DNA of 64,000 bases from Pedococcus dokdonensis (GTDB lineage Bacteria; Actinomycetota; Actinomycetes; Actinomycetales; Dermatophilaceae): assembly GCF_900104525.1 (NCBI RefSeq), contig NZ_LT629711.1, forward strand, positions 3,410,001 to 3,474,000, given 5' to 3'. Below are positions 1 to 9,655 of the stretch, one piece after another. Below the pieces are notes generated by a model. The model saw only the letters and a program-made list of their open reading frames with translations, was not told the origin of the DNA and ran no database searches. A program made the position numbers and the translations under genes. Positions within the stretch are counted from its first letter, which is position 1; each line of letters begins with the position of its first letter.

Positions 1-1
1 C

Positions 2-361
2 TTCCGCACCCTCGGTGGCGCGATCGGGGTCTCCGTGCTCGGTGCGGTCCTGGCCAACGGGGTCCGCGACAACATCACGGCCGGGCTCGCCGCCCTCGGG
101 CCCAAGGCTGCTGCGGCCGCCCAGTCCGGTGGGGGCACCGGCACCCTCGACCTCAAGGACATGCCTGCGCCGATCGCCGACATCGTCCGCGCGGCCTACG
201 GCGACGCGACCGGCCACATCTTCCTGATCAGTGCGGTCTTCGCCGCGGTGGCGCTGCTGGCGGTGCTGTTCGTCAAGGAGGTGCCGCTGCGCACGACCGT
301 CTCGATGGCCGACGAGGTCAAGGTCGCGGCCACCACCGGGACCGGCGCCCCCTCCGCCTGA
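2..361 (+). CDS. C-terminal end of a DHA2-type MFS exporter (partial)
   Basis: The reading frame is open from the window edge, so the N-terminus lies upstream. The visible 119 residues begin with a glycine-rich FRTLGGAIGVSVLGAVLA stretch, typical of the late membrane segments of DHA2 (EmrB/QacA) drug exporters. A soluble loop follows, then one more hydrophobic segment (HIFLISAVFAAVALLAVLF) and a short polar cytoplasmic tail. Proton-coupled efflux is the family role; the substrate cannot be told. The gene is followed by a 70-bp stem-loop repeat that may terminate it. Confidence 0.75.
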   Translation, partial: FRTLGGAIGVSVLGAVLANGVRDNITAGLAALGPKAAAAAQSGGGTGTLDLKDMPAPIADIVRAAYGDATGHIFLISAVFAAVALLAVLFVKEVPLRTTVSMADEVKVAATTGTGAPSA

Positions 362-383
362 CTCGCGCCTCCTGACCCACCTC

Positions 384-453
384 GCAATACGGCGGTTGCG
401 TCCACTCCCGCCCAACTATTGCCGGGGGGAAGGGGACGCAACTGCCGTATTGC
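384..453. repeat. 70-bp stem-loop intergenic repeat, copy 1
   Basis: The 20-bp arms at 384-403 and 434-453 are inverted with a single mismatch. The whole 70 bp aligns without gaps to 31425-31494, with 55 of 70 positions identical by my count. Both copies lie in gaps just after a stop codon, so termination or mRNA 3'-end protection is plausible. Confidence 0.75.
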
Positions 454-513
454 GTGGGCGAGACGACGGCGACGGCGCGTGACGAGGGCCACGCGTGCTC
501 CAGGTTCCGGACC

Positions 514-533
514 TACCGATCGGTAACTAGGCT
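514..533 (+). promoter_or_regulatory. TetR-like palindrome plus -10 box of a leaderless SDR promoter
   Basis: TACCGATCGGTA at 514-525 is a perfect 12-bp palindrome of the kind bound by TetR-family repressors. It sits directly before TAGGCT at 528-533, which ends 7 nt before the ATG at 541. A repressor bound here would cover the -10 region. No TetR gene is in the window; it could lie upstream near the MFS gene. Confidence 0.55.
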
Positions 534-540
534 CCGGGCC

Positions 541-1365
541 ATGACGACGCTCTCCGGCACGACCATCATCATGTCCGGCGGGAGCCGCGGGATCGGCCTC
601 GCGATCGCGGTCCGCGCAGCCCGCGACGGCGCCAACGTCGCCCTGATCGCCAAGACCGACCAGCCCGACCCGCGGCTGGCCGGCACCATCCACACGGCGG
701 CCGCGGCGATCGAGGCGGCCGGTGGTCACGCGCTCCCGATCGTCGGCGACGTCCGCGACGACGAGCTCCTCGCGGCTGCCGTGGAGAAGACCGCGGCGCA
801 GTTCGGTGGGATCGACGTCGTGGTCAACAACGCCAGCGTCCTCAACCTCAGCCCGACCGCCCAGCTCGAGCCGAAGCGCTACGACCTCATGCAGGACATC
901 AACGTCCGCGGAACCTTCATGCTGACCCGCGCGGCCATCCCGCACCTGCTGGCCAGCCCGGACCCCAAGGTCCTGACGCTCTCCCCGCCCATCAACCTGG
1001 ACCCGCGCTGGTTCGCCGGCCACCCGGCATACACGATGGCGAAGTATGGGATGACGCTGGCAGCACTGGGATTCGCGCACGAGCTGGGACAGAAGGGCGT
1101 CTCGTCGACCTGTCTCTGGCCGGCCACCCTGGTCGCCACCGACGCGATCGGCAACCTGCCGGGCGGTGACCAGATGGTGAAGGTGAGCCGCAAGCCCGAG
1201 ATCGTCGCCGACGCCGCCTACGAGGTGCTCACCACCGACGGACAGGGTCTCAACGGCCAGACCCTGATCGACGAGGACCTCCTGAGGGCCCGCGGGGTGG
1301 CCGACTTCGCGGCCTACTCCATGACGGGCAAGGACGAGGGCCTCGCGCCCGACATCTTCCTCTGA
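541..1365 (+). CDS. SDR-family NAD(P)-dependent oxidoreductase, HSDL2-like
   Basis: This 274-residue protein is a classical-fold short-chain dehydrogenase. The cofactor motif GGSRGIG is near residue 13, NNAS follows mid-domain, and the catalytic YTMAK supplies Tyr and Lys. The sequence resembles the hydroxysteroid-dehydrogenase-like-2 group, whose substrates are poorly known. An upstream extension of the frame to 454 is open, but ATG 541 is preferred: a -10 box TAGGCT lies 7 nt before it and there is no Shine-Dalgarno, so the mRNA is probably leaderless. A TetR-like palindrome overlaps the promoter. The gene converges on the ABC-F gene across a 46-bp perfect palindrome. Confidence 0.88.
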   Translation: MTTLSGTTIIMSGGSRGIGLAIAVRAARDGANVALIAKTDQPDPRLAGTIHTAAAAIEAAGGHALPIVGDVRDDELLAAAVEKTAAQFGGIDVVVNNASVLNLSPTAQLEPKRYDLMQDINVRGTFMLTRAAIPHLLASPDPKVLTLSPPINLDPRWFAGHPAYTMAKYGMTLAALGFAHELGQKGVSSTCLWPATLVATDAIGNLPGGDQMVKVSRKPEIVADAAYEVLTTDGQGLNGQTLIDEDLLRARGVADFAAYSMTGKDEGLAPDIFL

Positions 1366-1371
1366 CCCCCG

Positions 1372-1417
1372 GTTGTGTGCCTGAGCGCGGTCCATGGACC
1401 GCGCTCAGGCACACAAC
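1372..1417. terminator. 46-bp perfect palindrome between convergent genes
   Basis: The arms at 1372-1394 and 1395-1417 are exact inverted complements with no spacer. It starts 6 nt after the SDR stop and ends 5 nt before the ABC-F stop, so it probably acts as a bidirectional terminator. There is no T-tract on either side. Confidence 0.7.
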
Positions 1418-1422
1418 TCGGG

Positions 1423-3060
<1,638 letters not shown>

Positions 3061-3169
3061 CGAGGCGACGCTACCCGGCACCGACCGTCCACCGACACAG
3101 GGTTTCCGCCCGTCGTCCCGGGCGCTCACGGGGTTGTGGGATGACGGAGTGCGCGGTGGGATGAGAGGC

Positions 3170-4789
3170 ATGACCACGCTGTCGCACACCGCGGGTGAGA
3201 CCGACGTCCCGCTGCTCGAGCAGACCATCCCCGACAACCTCGACGCGACCGTGGCCGCGTTCGGCGACCGCGAAGCCCTCGTCGACGTCGCCCAGGGCAT
3301 CCGCTGGACGTATGCCGAGTTCGGCGCCGAGGTGGCGCGGCTCGCCCGCGCGCTGCTCGCGACCGGGGTCACCAAGGGCGAGCGGGTGGGCATCTGGGCA
3401 CCGAACTGCGCGCAGTGGACGGTGGTGCAGTACGCGACCGCGAAGATCGGCGCGATCCTGGTCAACATCAACCCGAGCTACCGCACCCACGAGCTCGAGT
3501 TCGTGCTGAAGCAGGCGGGCATCTCGGCGGTTTTCCTCGCCGAGTCGTTCAAGACCAGCGACTACGTGGCGATGCTCGACGAGGTGCGGGGGAGCTGCCC
3601 CGACGTGCGGGCGTCCTACGTCTTCGGTCAGGAGTCCTGGGACGCGTTGCTGGCACGCGCCGACGACGCGACGGATGAGCAGGTCGCCCAGGTGCAGGCC
3701 GGGCTCGACCCGCACGACGCCATCAACATCCAGTACACCTCGGGCACCACCGGCTTCCCCAAGGGCGCGACGCTCAGCCACCGGAACATCCTCAACAACG
3801 GTTACTTCGTCGGGGAGCTCTGCCGCTACACCGAGGCCGACCGGGTCTGTATCCCGGTGCCGTTCTACCACTGCTTCGGGATGGTGATGGGCAACCTCGC
3901 CTGCACCACCCACGGGGCGGCCATGGTGATCCCCGCCCCCGGCTTCGACCCGGCGGCCACCCTCAAGGCGACGGCCGAGGAGAAGTGCACCTCGCTCTAC
4001 GGCGTGCCCACGATGTTCATCGCCGAGTGGGCACTGCCCGACTTCGCGACCTACGACCTCTCCTCGGTGCGCACGGGGATCATGGCCGGATCCCCCTGTC
4101 CTGCAACGATGATGACCAAGCTCATCGAGGCAGGCATCACCGAGATGACGATCTGTTACGGCATGACCGAGACGTCGCCCGTCTCGACCCAGAACCGCAC
4201 CGACGACACCTTCGAGCAGAAGGTCGGCACGGTCGGGCGGGTCGGGCCGCACCTGGAGATCAAGGTGGTCGACCCGCAGACCCACGAGACGCTGCCGCGT
4301 GGCGAGGCGGGGGAGTTCTGCACCAAGGGCTACTCGGTGATGCTCGGCTACTGGGAACAGCAGGACAAGACCGACGAGGTGCTGATCGACGGGTGGATGC
4401 ACACCGGCGACATCGCGGTGATGGACGACGACGGCTACGTGCAGATCACGGGTCGCATCAAGGACATGGTGATCCGCGGTGGCGAGAACATCTATCCCCG
4501 CGAGATAGAGGAGTTCCTCTACACCCACCCGGACATCCTCGATGCGCAGGTGATCGGCGTCCCCGACGAGAAGTACGGCGAGGAGCTCTGCGCCTGGATC
4601 CGGATGAAGGAGGGGGCCCAGCCGCTCGATGCCGAGGCGCTGCGGGCCTTCGCGACCGGCAAGCTCGCGCACTACAAGATCCCGCGATACGTGACGATCG
4701 TCGACGAGTTCCCGATGACGGTGACCGGCAAGGTGCGCAAGGTCGAGATGCGCGAGAAGACCGTGGCCGACCTGGGCCTGTCCACCTGA
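3170..4789 (+). CDS. AMP-forming fatty acyl-CoA synthetase
   Basis: A 539-residue ANL-superfamily ligase that activates a carboxylic acid with ATP and transfers the acyl group to CoA. It shows the P-loop YTSGTTGFPKG, the adenine-binding YGMTETSPVS, the hinge region GWMHTGDIAVMDDDGY and GRIKDMVIRGGENIYP, and the catalytic C-terminal lysine in TGKVRK. Sequence and length fit medium- or long-chain fatty acyl-CoA ligases; chain length is not readable. ATG 3170 was chosen because the protein start aligns with family members; it is 110 bp from the divergent ABC-F start. A hairpin terminator follows the stop. Confidence 0.88.
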   Translation: MTTLSHTAGETDVPLLEQTIPDNLDATVAAFGDREALVDVAQGIRWTYAEFGAEVARLARALLATGVTKGERVGIWAPNCAQWTVVQYATAKIGAILVNINPSYRTHELEFVLKQAGISAVFLAESFKTSDYVAMLDEVRGSCPDVRASYVFGQESWDALLARADDATDEQVAQVQAGLDPHDAINIQYTSGTTGFPKGATLSHRNILNNGYFVGELCRYTEADRVCIPVPFYHCFGMVMGNLACTTHGAAMVIPAPGFDPAATLKATAEEKCTSLYGVPTMFIAEWALPDFATYDLSSVRTGIMAGSPCPATMMTKLIEAGITEMTICYGMTETSPVSTQNRTDDTFEQKVGTVGRVGPHLEIKVVDPQTHETLPRGEAGEFCTKGYSVMLGYWEQQDKTDEVLIDGWMHTGDIAVMDDDGYVQITGRIKDMVIRGGENIYPREIEEFLYTHPDILDAQVIGVPDEKYGEELCAWIRMKEGAQPLDAEALRAFATGKLAHYKIPRYVTIVDEFPMTVTGKVRKVEMREKTVADLGLST

Positions 4790-4804
4790 CCCGCGGGCTC
4801 GGCC

Positions 4805-4835
4805 GCGACCCGGGCACCAGGGGTGCCCGGGTCGC
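4805..4835. terminator. Hairpin between convergent acyl-CoA ligase and MMPL genes
   Basis: A perfect 14-bp stem (4805-4818 with 4822-4835) and a 3-nt loop sit in the short gap between two convergent stop codons. There is no T-tract. Confidence 0.7.
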
Positions 4836-4839
4836 AGTC

Positions 4840-7062
4840 CTATCGAGCGCGGGACGGTGTGCCGGGGTGGCTGGGCCACCAGAACCGCTCACCGAGCACG
4901 GTGACCAGGGCCGGGACGACGATGCTGCGCACCACGAGCGTGTCGAGCAGCACCCCGAACCCGACGATCACCCCGATCTGCGCGAGCTGGACGAGCGGCA
5001 GCACCCCCAGCACCGCGAAGACCGCCGCGAGGAGGATCCCGGCGCTGGTGAAGACGCCGCCGGTCACGGCCAGCGCGCGCACGATGGCCTCACGGGCGGG
5101 TTGTCCCTCGGCGGCCTCCTCGCGCGCCCGCGTGGTGAGGAAGATGTTGTAGTCGACGCCGAGGGCGACGAGGAACAGGAAGGCCAGCAGCGGCGTGGAG
5201 ACGTCGAGCGGTGGGTAGCCGAGCAGGTGGCTGAAGGCGAACCAGCTCGCCCCCATGCTGGCGACGTAGGTCGCGAGCACGGTTGCCACGAGGACGACCG
5301 CGGCCACGACGGACCGCAGCAGGAGCAGCAGCACGACGAGGACGATCCCGAGGATGACCGGGAAGAGCAGGAGGCGGTCGCGGTCGGCCGTCGCGCGCGC
5401 GTCGAGCAGCTCCGCGTCGCTGCCCCCGACCTTGGCCCCGGCTCCGTCGACCGCCGCCCGCAGTGACTCGACCTGGTCGAAGGCTGCGCTGCTGCCCGGG
5501 GCCCCCTCGAGGACCACGCTGAGCTCGGTCCACCTGGCGTCGGCTGCGCCGGGCCGGGCGGTGGAGACCCCGTCGACCGCCTCGACCGTGCGCCGCACCT
5601 CGGTGGCGCGACCGCTGGGTGCGATGACGACGGCCGGCTCGCCGCTGCCGGCCGGGAAGGCCTTGGCGAGCTGCTCCTGCCCCACCACGGCTTCCGGCTT
5701 GTCGAGGAACTGCTCGGTCGGGGTCTGGCCGATGGCCAGGCCCACGCCACCTGCAGTCAGGGCCCCGAGCACCAGCACGGCGGCCACGCCGACCGTGACC
5801 GGTCGGCCGGTCACGGCATCACCCACCCGGCGCCAGAGGCCGGTGCGGCTGGGGTCCTCCTGGCCCATCCGTGGCACGAACGGCCAGAACAGCCGCCGGC
5901 CGAACAGCACCATCGCGGCTGGGAGGACCAGCAGCGCGTAGGCGAGCGCGACCACGATCCCCAGCGCACCGGCATACCCGAGGGAGACCACGAAGCGGTC
6001 GTCCGCGAAGCCGAGGCTCAGCAGGGCGAGCACCACCGTGCTGGAGCTGGCCAGGATCGCCGGCGCCGCCGACGCCAGGGCTCGGCGCATCGCGTCGTGG
6101 CGGTCGTCGACACGACGGAGCTCCTCGCGGTAACGGGCGATGAGGAGCAGGGCGTAGTTGGTGCCGGCACCGAAGACGAGGACGGAGACGATGCCCTTCA
6201 CGGCACCGTCGGCGCTCACCTCCGAGAAGCGGCTGAGGATGTCGATGCCCCTGCTGGCGACCTGGTCGCCGACGCCCACCACGCTGAGCGGCACGAGCCA
6301 GAGCCAGGGACTGCGGTAGGTCACGAGGAGCAGGAGCGCGACGACCCCGGCGGTCGCACCCAGCAGCCGGACGTCCGCACCGTCGAACACCTTGCCGATG
6401 TCGGCGGTGAAGGCCGGACCGCCGGTCACGCTGGCGGTCAGCCCCTCGGGCAGGCCGTCCCGCACCGCCGCGCGCAGGGCGTCGACGGCCTTGCCGTTCA
6501 CCTCGTCGGAGACGTCGGACGAGAGGGGCACGAGGGCGAGGGCGGTCCCGCCGTCCTCGGAGACCTGCGGCTTCGCGCCGCCCGGCCCGCCCGGCCCGGC
6601 CTGGTCGCCCTGGTCGCCCGGCCCGCCCTGCCCGCCCGGCGCGGCCTGGGCGCCAGGGCTGCGGGGGGCCGCACCGGCCGCGGACACGGCCTTCGACGCA
6701 CGCTCGGTCGCCTCGACCACCGCCCGTTGGTCGGCCTCGGTCAGCGGACCGTCCGCGCGTGACACGACCAGGATGGCCGGCGCCACGCCGCTGGCGGGGA
6801 GGGTGGCCTGGAGGGCAGCCACCTCGGCCGACTCGGCCGAGTCGGGCAGCGAGTTCTGGCCGGGGGCGACCTGGCCCGCTCCGGCGAAGGCGAAGGCGGC
6901 AGCCGAGACCAGCACCGCCACGACGACCACGAGCCACTTGACCCGTGGGCCGACGAGGTGGCCGAGTGCGCGCCCGGCGGGTGAAAAGAAGCCGTGCGGG
7001 TCGCGTCGGGCGCTGTGGGCGGTCGCGTCGAGCGAGTCGTCTCCATTGTGGAACATTTCCAT
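4840..7062 (-). CDS. MMPL-family RND transporter
   Basis: This 740-residue protein is a typical actinobacterial MMPL exporter. An N-terminal membrane helix (about residues 43-62) is followed by an extracytoplasmic domain, a block of five or six helices, a second extracytoplasmic domain and a second helix block. A Gly/Pro/Gln-rich, collagen-like insert lies in the first extracytoplasmic domain at about residues 130-165. MMPL proteins export lipids or hydrophobic drugs using the proton gradient; the substrate is unknown. ATG 7062 has TAGTGT ending 7 nt upstream on the minus strand and no Shine-Dalgarno. It is divergent from a MarR gene only 23 bp away, and the palindromic operator covers its first codons, so MarR control is very likely. 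Confidence 0.9.
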   Translation of the reverse strand: MEMFHNGDDSLDATAHSARRDPHGFFSPAGRALGHLVGPRVKWLVVVVAVLVSAAAFAFAGAGQVAPGQNSLPDSAESAEVAALQATLPASGVAPAILVVSRADGPLTEADQRAVVEATERASKAVSAAGAAPRSPGAQAAPGGQGGPGDQGDQAGPGGPGGAKPQVSEDGGTALALVPLSSDVSDEVNGKAVDALRAAVRDGLPEGLTASVTGGPAFTADIGKVFDGADVRLLGATAGVVALLLLVTYRSPWLWLVPLSVVGVGDQVASRGIDILSRFSEVSADGAVKGIVSVLVFGAGTNYALLLIARYREELRRVDDRHDAMRRALASAAPAILASSSTVVLALLSLGFADDRFVVSLGYAGALGIVVALAYALLVLPAAMVLFGRRLFWPFVPRMGQEDPSRTGLWRRVGDAVTGRPVTVGVAAVLVLGALTAGGVGLAIGQTPTEQFLDKPEAVVGQEQLAKAFPAGSGEPAVVIAPSGRATEVRRTVEAVDGVSTARPGAADARWTELSVVLEGAPGSSAAFDQVESLRAAVDGAGAKVGGSDAELLDARATADRDRLLLFPVILGIVLVVLLLLLRSVVAAVVLVATVLATYVASMGASWFAFSHLLGYPPLDVSTPLLAFLFLVALGVDYNIFLTTRAREEAAEGQPAREAIVRALAVTGGVFTSAGILLAAVFAVLGVLPLVQLAQIGVIVGFGVLLDTLVVRSIVVPALVTVLGERFWWPSHPGTPSRAR

Positions 7063-7085
7063 GATGGAAACACTACACTGGCCCC
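7043..7085. promoter_or_regulatory. Overlapping divergent leaderless promoters with MarR-type operator
   Basis: TTTCCATGATGGAAA at 7056-7070 is a perfect 7-bp inverted repeat around one central base. A second imperfect element, CCATTGTGG, sits at 7043-7051. The plus-strand -10 TACACT at 7074-7079 ends 6 nt before the marR ATG. The minus-strand -10 TAGTGT occupies nearly the same bases and ends 7 nt before the MMPL ATG. One repressor dimer would block both genes. Confidence 0.65.
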
Positions 7086-7625
7086 ATGTCCCCTCGCCAG
7101 CGGCACGGCTCCGCCTCTGCCACCGAACCAGCGGCCGAACCGGTGCCCGGCGCGATCATCGACGCACTGCGGGCCTTCACGACGGCCATGGATCGCTACA
7201 TCGACGTGCACGGCGGTGCCGTGGGGATGCACCGCACCGACCTGGTCGCGCTCGCCCACGTGATGGATGCCGGCCGGACCGGGGACCACCTGACCCCGAC
7301 CGAGCTGGCTGCTGCGCTCAACCTCAGCGCGCCGGCGACGTCGGCCCTGCTCGGGCGGCTCGAGAGCGTCGGGCACGTACAACGCACGCACGCGAGCAGC
7401 GACCGGCGCCGGGTCTCGATCGAGATGACCCCTGATGCCATGACGGTCGGGCGACAGGTCTTCGGCCCGCTCGGCGTCGAGATGCGCGCGGCCATCGGCA
7501 AGTACAGCCAGGACCAGCAGGAGCTGGTGCTGCGGTTCCTCGACGACGTCTTGGCCGCCACGGCGCGCGCGACCCGACCGGACGAACCCGCGGGTGCCCC
7601 CGGCTCGCGGGAGTCGACGACCTGA
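7086..7625 (+). CDS. MarR-family transcriptional regulator
   Basis: A 179-residue winged-helix protein. The helix-turn-helix region (LTPTELAAALNLSAPATSAL, about residues 79-98) and the wing SSDRRRVSIEMT are clear. The N-terminal 25 residues and the C-terminal proline-rich tail are extra to the usual 140-150-residue MarR core. Its position divergent from the MMPL pump, with a shared palindrome, marks it as the likely local repressor and autoregulator. Leaderless start: TACACT, 6 nt, ATG. Confidence 0.9.
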   Translation: MSPRQRHGSASATEPAAEPVPGAIIDALRAFTTAMDRYIDVHGGAVGMHRTDLVALAHVMDAGRTGDHLTPTELAAALNLSAPATSALLGRLESVGHVQRTHASSDRRRVSIEMTPDAMTVGRQVFGPLGVEMRAAIGKYSQDQQELVLRFLDDVLAATARATRPDEPAGAPGSRESTT

Positions 7626-7739
7626 TCCCGGTCGTCGAGCCCCTCGAAGGGGTGGCGGGTTTGCCGCCCGGAGGAAGCGGGTAGCTCGGCCTTGATGGGC
7701 GGCACCGGGCCGCTCCGCGTCAAGGACCCTGGAGGGCTC

Positions 7740-8321
7740 ATGACCACCTCGACCGTCATCTGGATCATCATCGCCGTCCTGCTCCTCATCGTGGCGGCGG
7801 TAGCGCTCTCGTCCACCGTCAAGGGACGCCGTGTGGAGGCGAGGCGAGGGGAGGCCGCCGAGCTGCGGGACGAGGCGCAGGAGCACGACCGCGCCCTGCG
7901 GGAGCAGGAGGCGCACGCCGAGGAGGCTGACGCCCGGGCCAGGCAGGCCCGCGCCGAGGCGGACCAGCGAGCCGCCGAGGCTGACCAGCGAGCCGCCGAG
8001 GCGAAGCGGCTCGAGGCCGAGGCCGAGCGGCGCGGTGAGGGTCTGGACGACCTCCGCGCGACCCGTGACGAGCACCTGCGCCGGGCCGACGAGCGCGACC
8101 CCGACGTCCGCACCGAGGACGAGGCCGACACCAGGGTCGCGGACGACACCGACACCAGGGTCGCGGACGACACCGACACCAGGGTCGCGGACGACGCCGA
8201 CTCCAGGGTCGCGGGCGACCGGCTCGACGATCGCATCGAGGCCGACGCCCGGGCCGACGACGGCACCCGACCGGCCGAGGCGGGCGACCCCACCCGGCGG
8301 GGCGAGTACCGCCGGGACTGA
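7740..8321 (+). CDS. Membrane-anchored coiled-coil protein with acidic repeats
   Basis: A 193-residue protein of unknown function. The start ATG has a good Shine-Dalgarno (GGAGG, 5-nt spacing). Residues 7-23 form one membrane helix (VIWIIIAVLLLIVAAVA). A basic patch follows, then an Ala/Glu/Arg-rich predicted coiled coil (about residues 35-110) and an Asp/Thr-rich tail with four copies of an eight-residue unit based on DTRVADDT. The design resembles actinobacterial envelope-linked or stress-linked membrane anchors, but I cannot name a family. The repeat length may vary between strains. Confidence 0.8.
   Translation: MTTSTVIWIIIAVLLLIVAAVALSSTVKGRRVEARRGEAAELRDEAQEHDRALREQEAHAEEADARARQARAEADQRAAEADQRAAEAKRLEAEAERRGEGLDDLRATRDEHLRRADERDPDVRTEDEADTRVADDTDTRVADDTDTRVADDADSRVAGDRLDDRIEADARADDGTRPAEAGDPTRRGEYRRD
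8124..8219 (+). repeat. Four 24-bp in-frame tandem repeats
   Basis: The units start at 8124, 8148, 8172 and 8196. Units 2 and 3 are identical, unit 1 differs by one base and unit 4 by a few. They encode eight-residue acidic repeats in the tail of the coiled-coil protein. Confidence 0.9.
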
Positions 8322-8373
8322 CCTGCGTGGCGGACGCGCGGGAATGGGTTGACGCGGGCCGACGTTCCGAGGA

Positions 8374-8391
8374 TAGTTGAAATTCGAACTA
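8374..8391 (+). promoter_or_regulatory. Palindromic operator candidate upstream of pirin gene
   Basis: TAGTTGAAATTCGAACTA is an 18-bp imperfect palindrome with TAGTT/AACTA ends and an A+T-rich core, standing out in GC-rich DNA 14 nt before the ATG. The form fits MarR-type (redox or phenolic-sensing) operators; the regulator is not evident here. Confidence 0.5.
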
Positions 8392-8405
8392 CCTTGGAGG
8401 AACCC

Positions 8406-9383
8406 ATGCCTGCCGTCTCCGTCGCCGACCTGACCGTCCTGCCGCGGGTGCCTGCCCTGGCGCCGGCTGCGGTCCAGCGCCGCGTGCGCTCGATCACCAG
8501 TGCGCCGAGTGGGTTCGAGGGCGAGGGCTTCCCGGTCAAGCGGGCGTTCGCCGGAGTCGACCTGCGCGACCTCGACCCGTTCATCCACATGGACGAGATG
8601 GGCGCGGTCGAGTACGCGCCGGGTGAGCCCAAGGGGACCCCGTGGCACCCGCACCGGGGGTTCGAGACGGTCACCTACATCATCGACGGGATCTTCGACC
8701 ACCAGGACTCGTTCGGTGGTGGCGGAACGATCACCGACGGCGACACCCAGTGGATGACCGCCGGGTCGGGAATCCTGCACATCGAGGCACCGCCGGAGCA
8801 CCTGGTCGTGAGCGGCGGCCTGTTCCACGGGTTCCAGCTGTGGGTGAACCTGCCGCGCGTCGACAAGCTGAAGGCGCCGGCATACCAGGACCTGCGCTCC
8901 AGCGAGGTGGGCCTGCTCACCTCCAAGGACGGCGGTTCGCTGCTTCGCGTCATCGCCGGTGAGGTGGGCGGTGTCGCCGGTCCCGGCTCGACGCACACCC
9001 CGATGGCGATGGTGCACGCGACGGTCGCCCCTGGTGGCGAGCTGAGCCTGCCGTGGCGCCGCGACTTCAACGCGCTCGTCTACGTCATGAGCGGCGACGG
9101 CTTCGTGGGCCCGGACCAGACGCCGGTAGGCACCGGCCAGCTCGCGGTGTTCGGACCCGGCGACGCCGTCCAGCTCTCCTCGGCGCGCACCCAGCAGGAG
9201 CGGTATGCCGCCGGCCTCGACGTCGTCGTCCTCGGTGGCCTTCCGATCCGCGAACCGGTGGCGTGGGCCGGGCCGTTCGTGATGAACACCGAGGCCGAGG
9301 TGCGCAAGGCGTTCGAGGACTTCCAGGCCGGCCGGCTCGGCCAGCCGGTGCCGCACGGTGACGTCGGCGGCGCCACGGCCTGA
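8406..9383 (+). CDS. Pirin family protein (bicupin)
   Basis: A 325-residue double-cupin protein. The N-terminal metal-binding motif PWHPHRGFETVTY is intact, with further conserved residues in GSGILHIEAPPE; the C-terminal cupin domain lacks an evident metal site. Pirins are iron-binding cupins; some have quercetinase activity, others are redox sensors, and the role here is open. ATG 8406 has GGAGG at 8397-8401. A palindromic operator lies just upstream, suggesting inducible expression. A hairpin terminator follows. It is monocistronic. Confidence 0.9.
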   Translation: MPAVSVADLTVLPRVPALAPAAVQRRVRSITSAPSGFEGEGFPVKRAFAGVDLRDLDPFIHMDEMGAVEYAPGEPKGTPWHPHRGFETVTYIIDGIFDHQDSFGGGGTITDGDTQWMTAGSGILHIEAPPEHLVVSGGLFHGFQLWVNLPRVDKLKAPAYQDLRSSEVGLLTSKDGGSLLRVIAGEVGGVAGPGSTHTPMAMVHATVAPGGELSLPWRRDFNALVYVMSGDGFVGPDQTPVGTGQLAVFGPGDAVQLSSARTQQERYAAGLDVVVLGGLPIREPVAWAGPFVMNTEAEVRKAFEDFQAGRLGQPVPHGDVGGATA

Positions 9384-9395
9384 CCCGCGTCGATC

Positions 9396-9433
9396 GGGGT
9401 GATATCGCGCGCAGTAGCGCGCGGTATCACCCC
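9396..9433 (+). terminator. Terminator hairpin after pirin gene
   Basis: A 17-bp stem with one wobble pair (9396-9412 with 9417-9433) and a 4-nt loop starts 12 nt after the pirin stop. No T-tract. Confidence 0.7.
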
Positions 9434-9448
9434 GGACTCGTTTGATGT

Positions 9449-9469
9449 TACGATACGGTACGTAGCGTA
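9449..9469 (+). promoter_or_regulatory. TetR-like operator before small membrane protein gene
   Basis: Half-sites TACGATACG and CGTAGCGTA face each other across GTA, giving two nested TACG/CGTA repeats. It is 16 nt from the ATG at 9486 and next to a strong ribosome-binding site, so it likely overlaps the promoter. The cognate regulator is unknown. Confidence 0.5.
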
Positions 9470-9485
9470 TTGAAAGGAGGCGGAC

Positions 9486-9638
9486 ATGAGCCGTCACGCA
9501 GTCCGCAAGTACCCCCACGACTACCTGCACGAGAACCGTCCCTACGCCGAGTCGCAGTCCGACATCGGCGGCGGCCTCCTCCTGGGGGCGGTCACGCTCA
9601 TCGTCCTGATGGCCCTGATCGTCGTCGGCCTGGTCTGA
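9486..9638 (+). CDS. Small single-span membrane protein, 50 residues
   Basis: A short gene with an excellent Shine-Dalgarno (AAAGGAGG at 9473-9480, 5-nt spacing). The first 27 residues are polar, rich in His, Tyr and Arg. Residues 28-50 form one strongly hydrophobic helix ending at the stop (LLLGAVTLIVLMALIVVGLV). I do not recognise a family. The TetR-like palindrome upstream and the hairpin terminator downstream make it a complete, regulated transcription unit, which argues that it is real. Confidence 0.75.
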   Translation: MSRHAVRKYPHDYLHENRPYAESQSDIGGGLLLGAVTLIVLMALIVVGLV

Positions 9639-9655
9639 CCGACAGCCCGCAGCAG

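Noticed and set aside
454-540. N-terminal extension of the SDR protein
   Set aside because: It would run through half of the 70-bp repeat, the palindrome and the -10 box; family alignment starts at 541.
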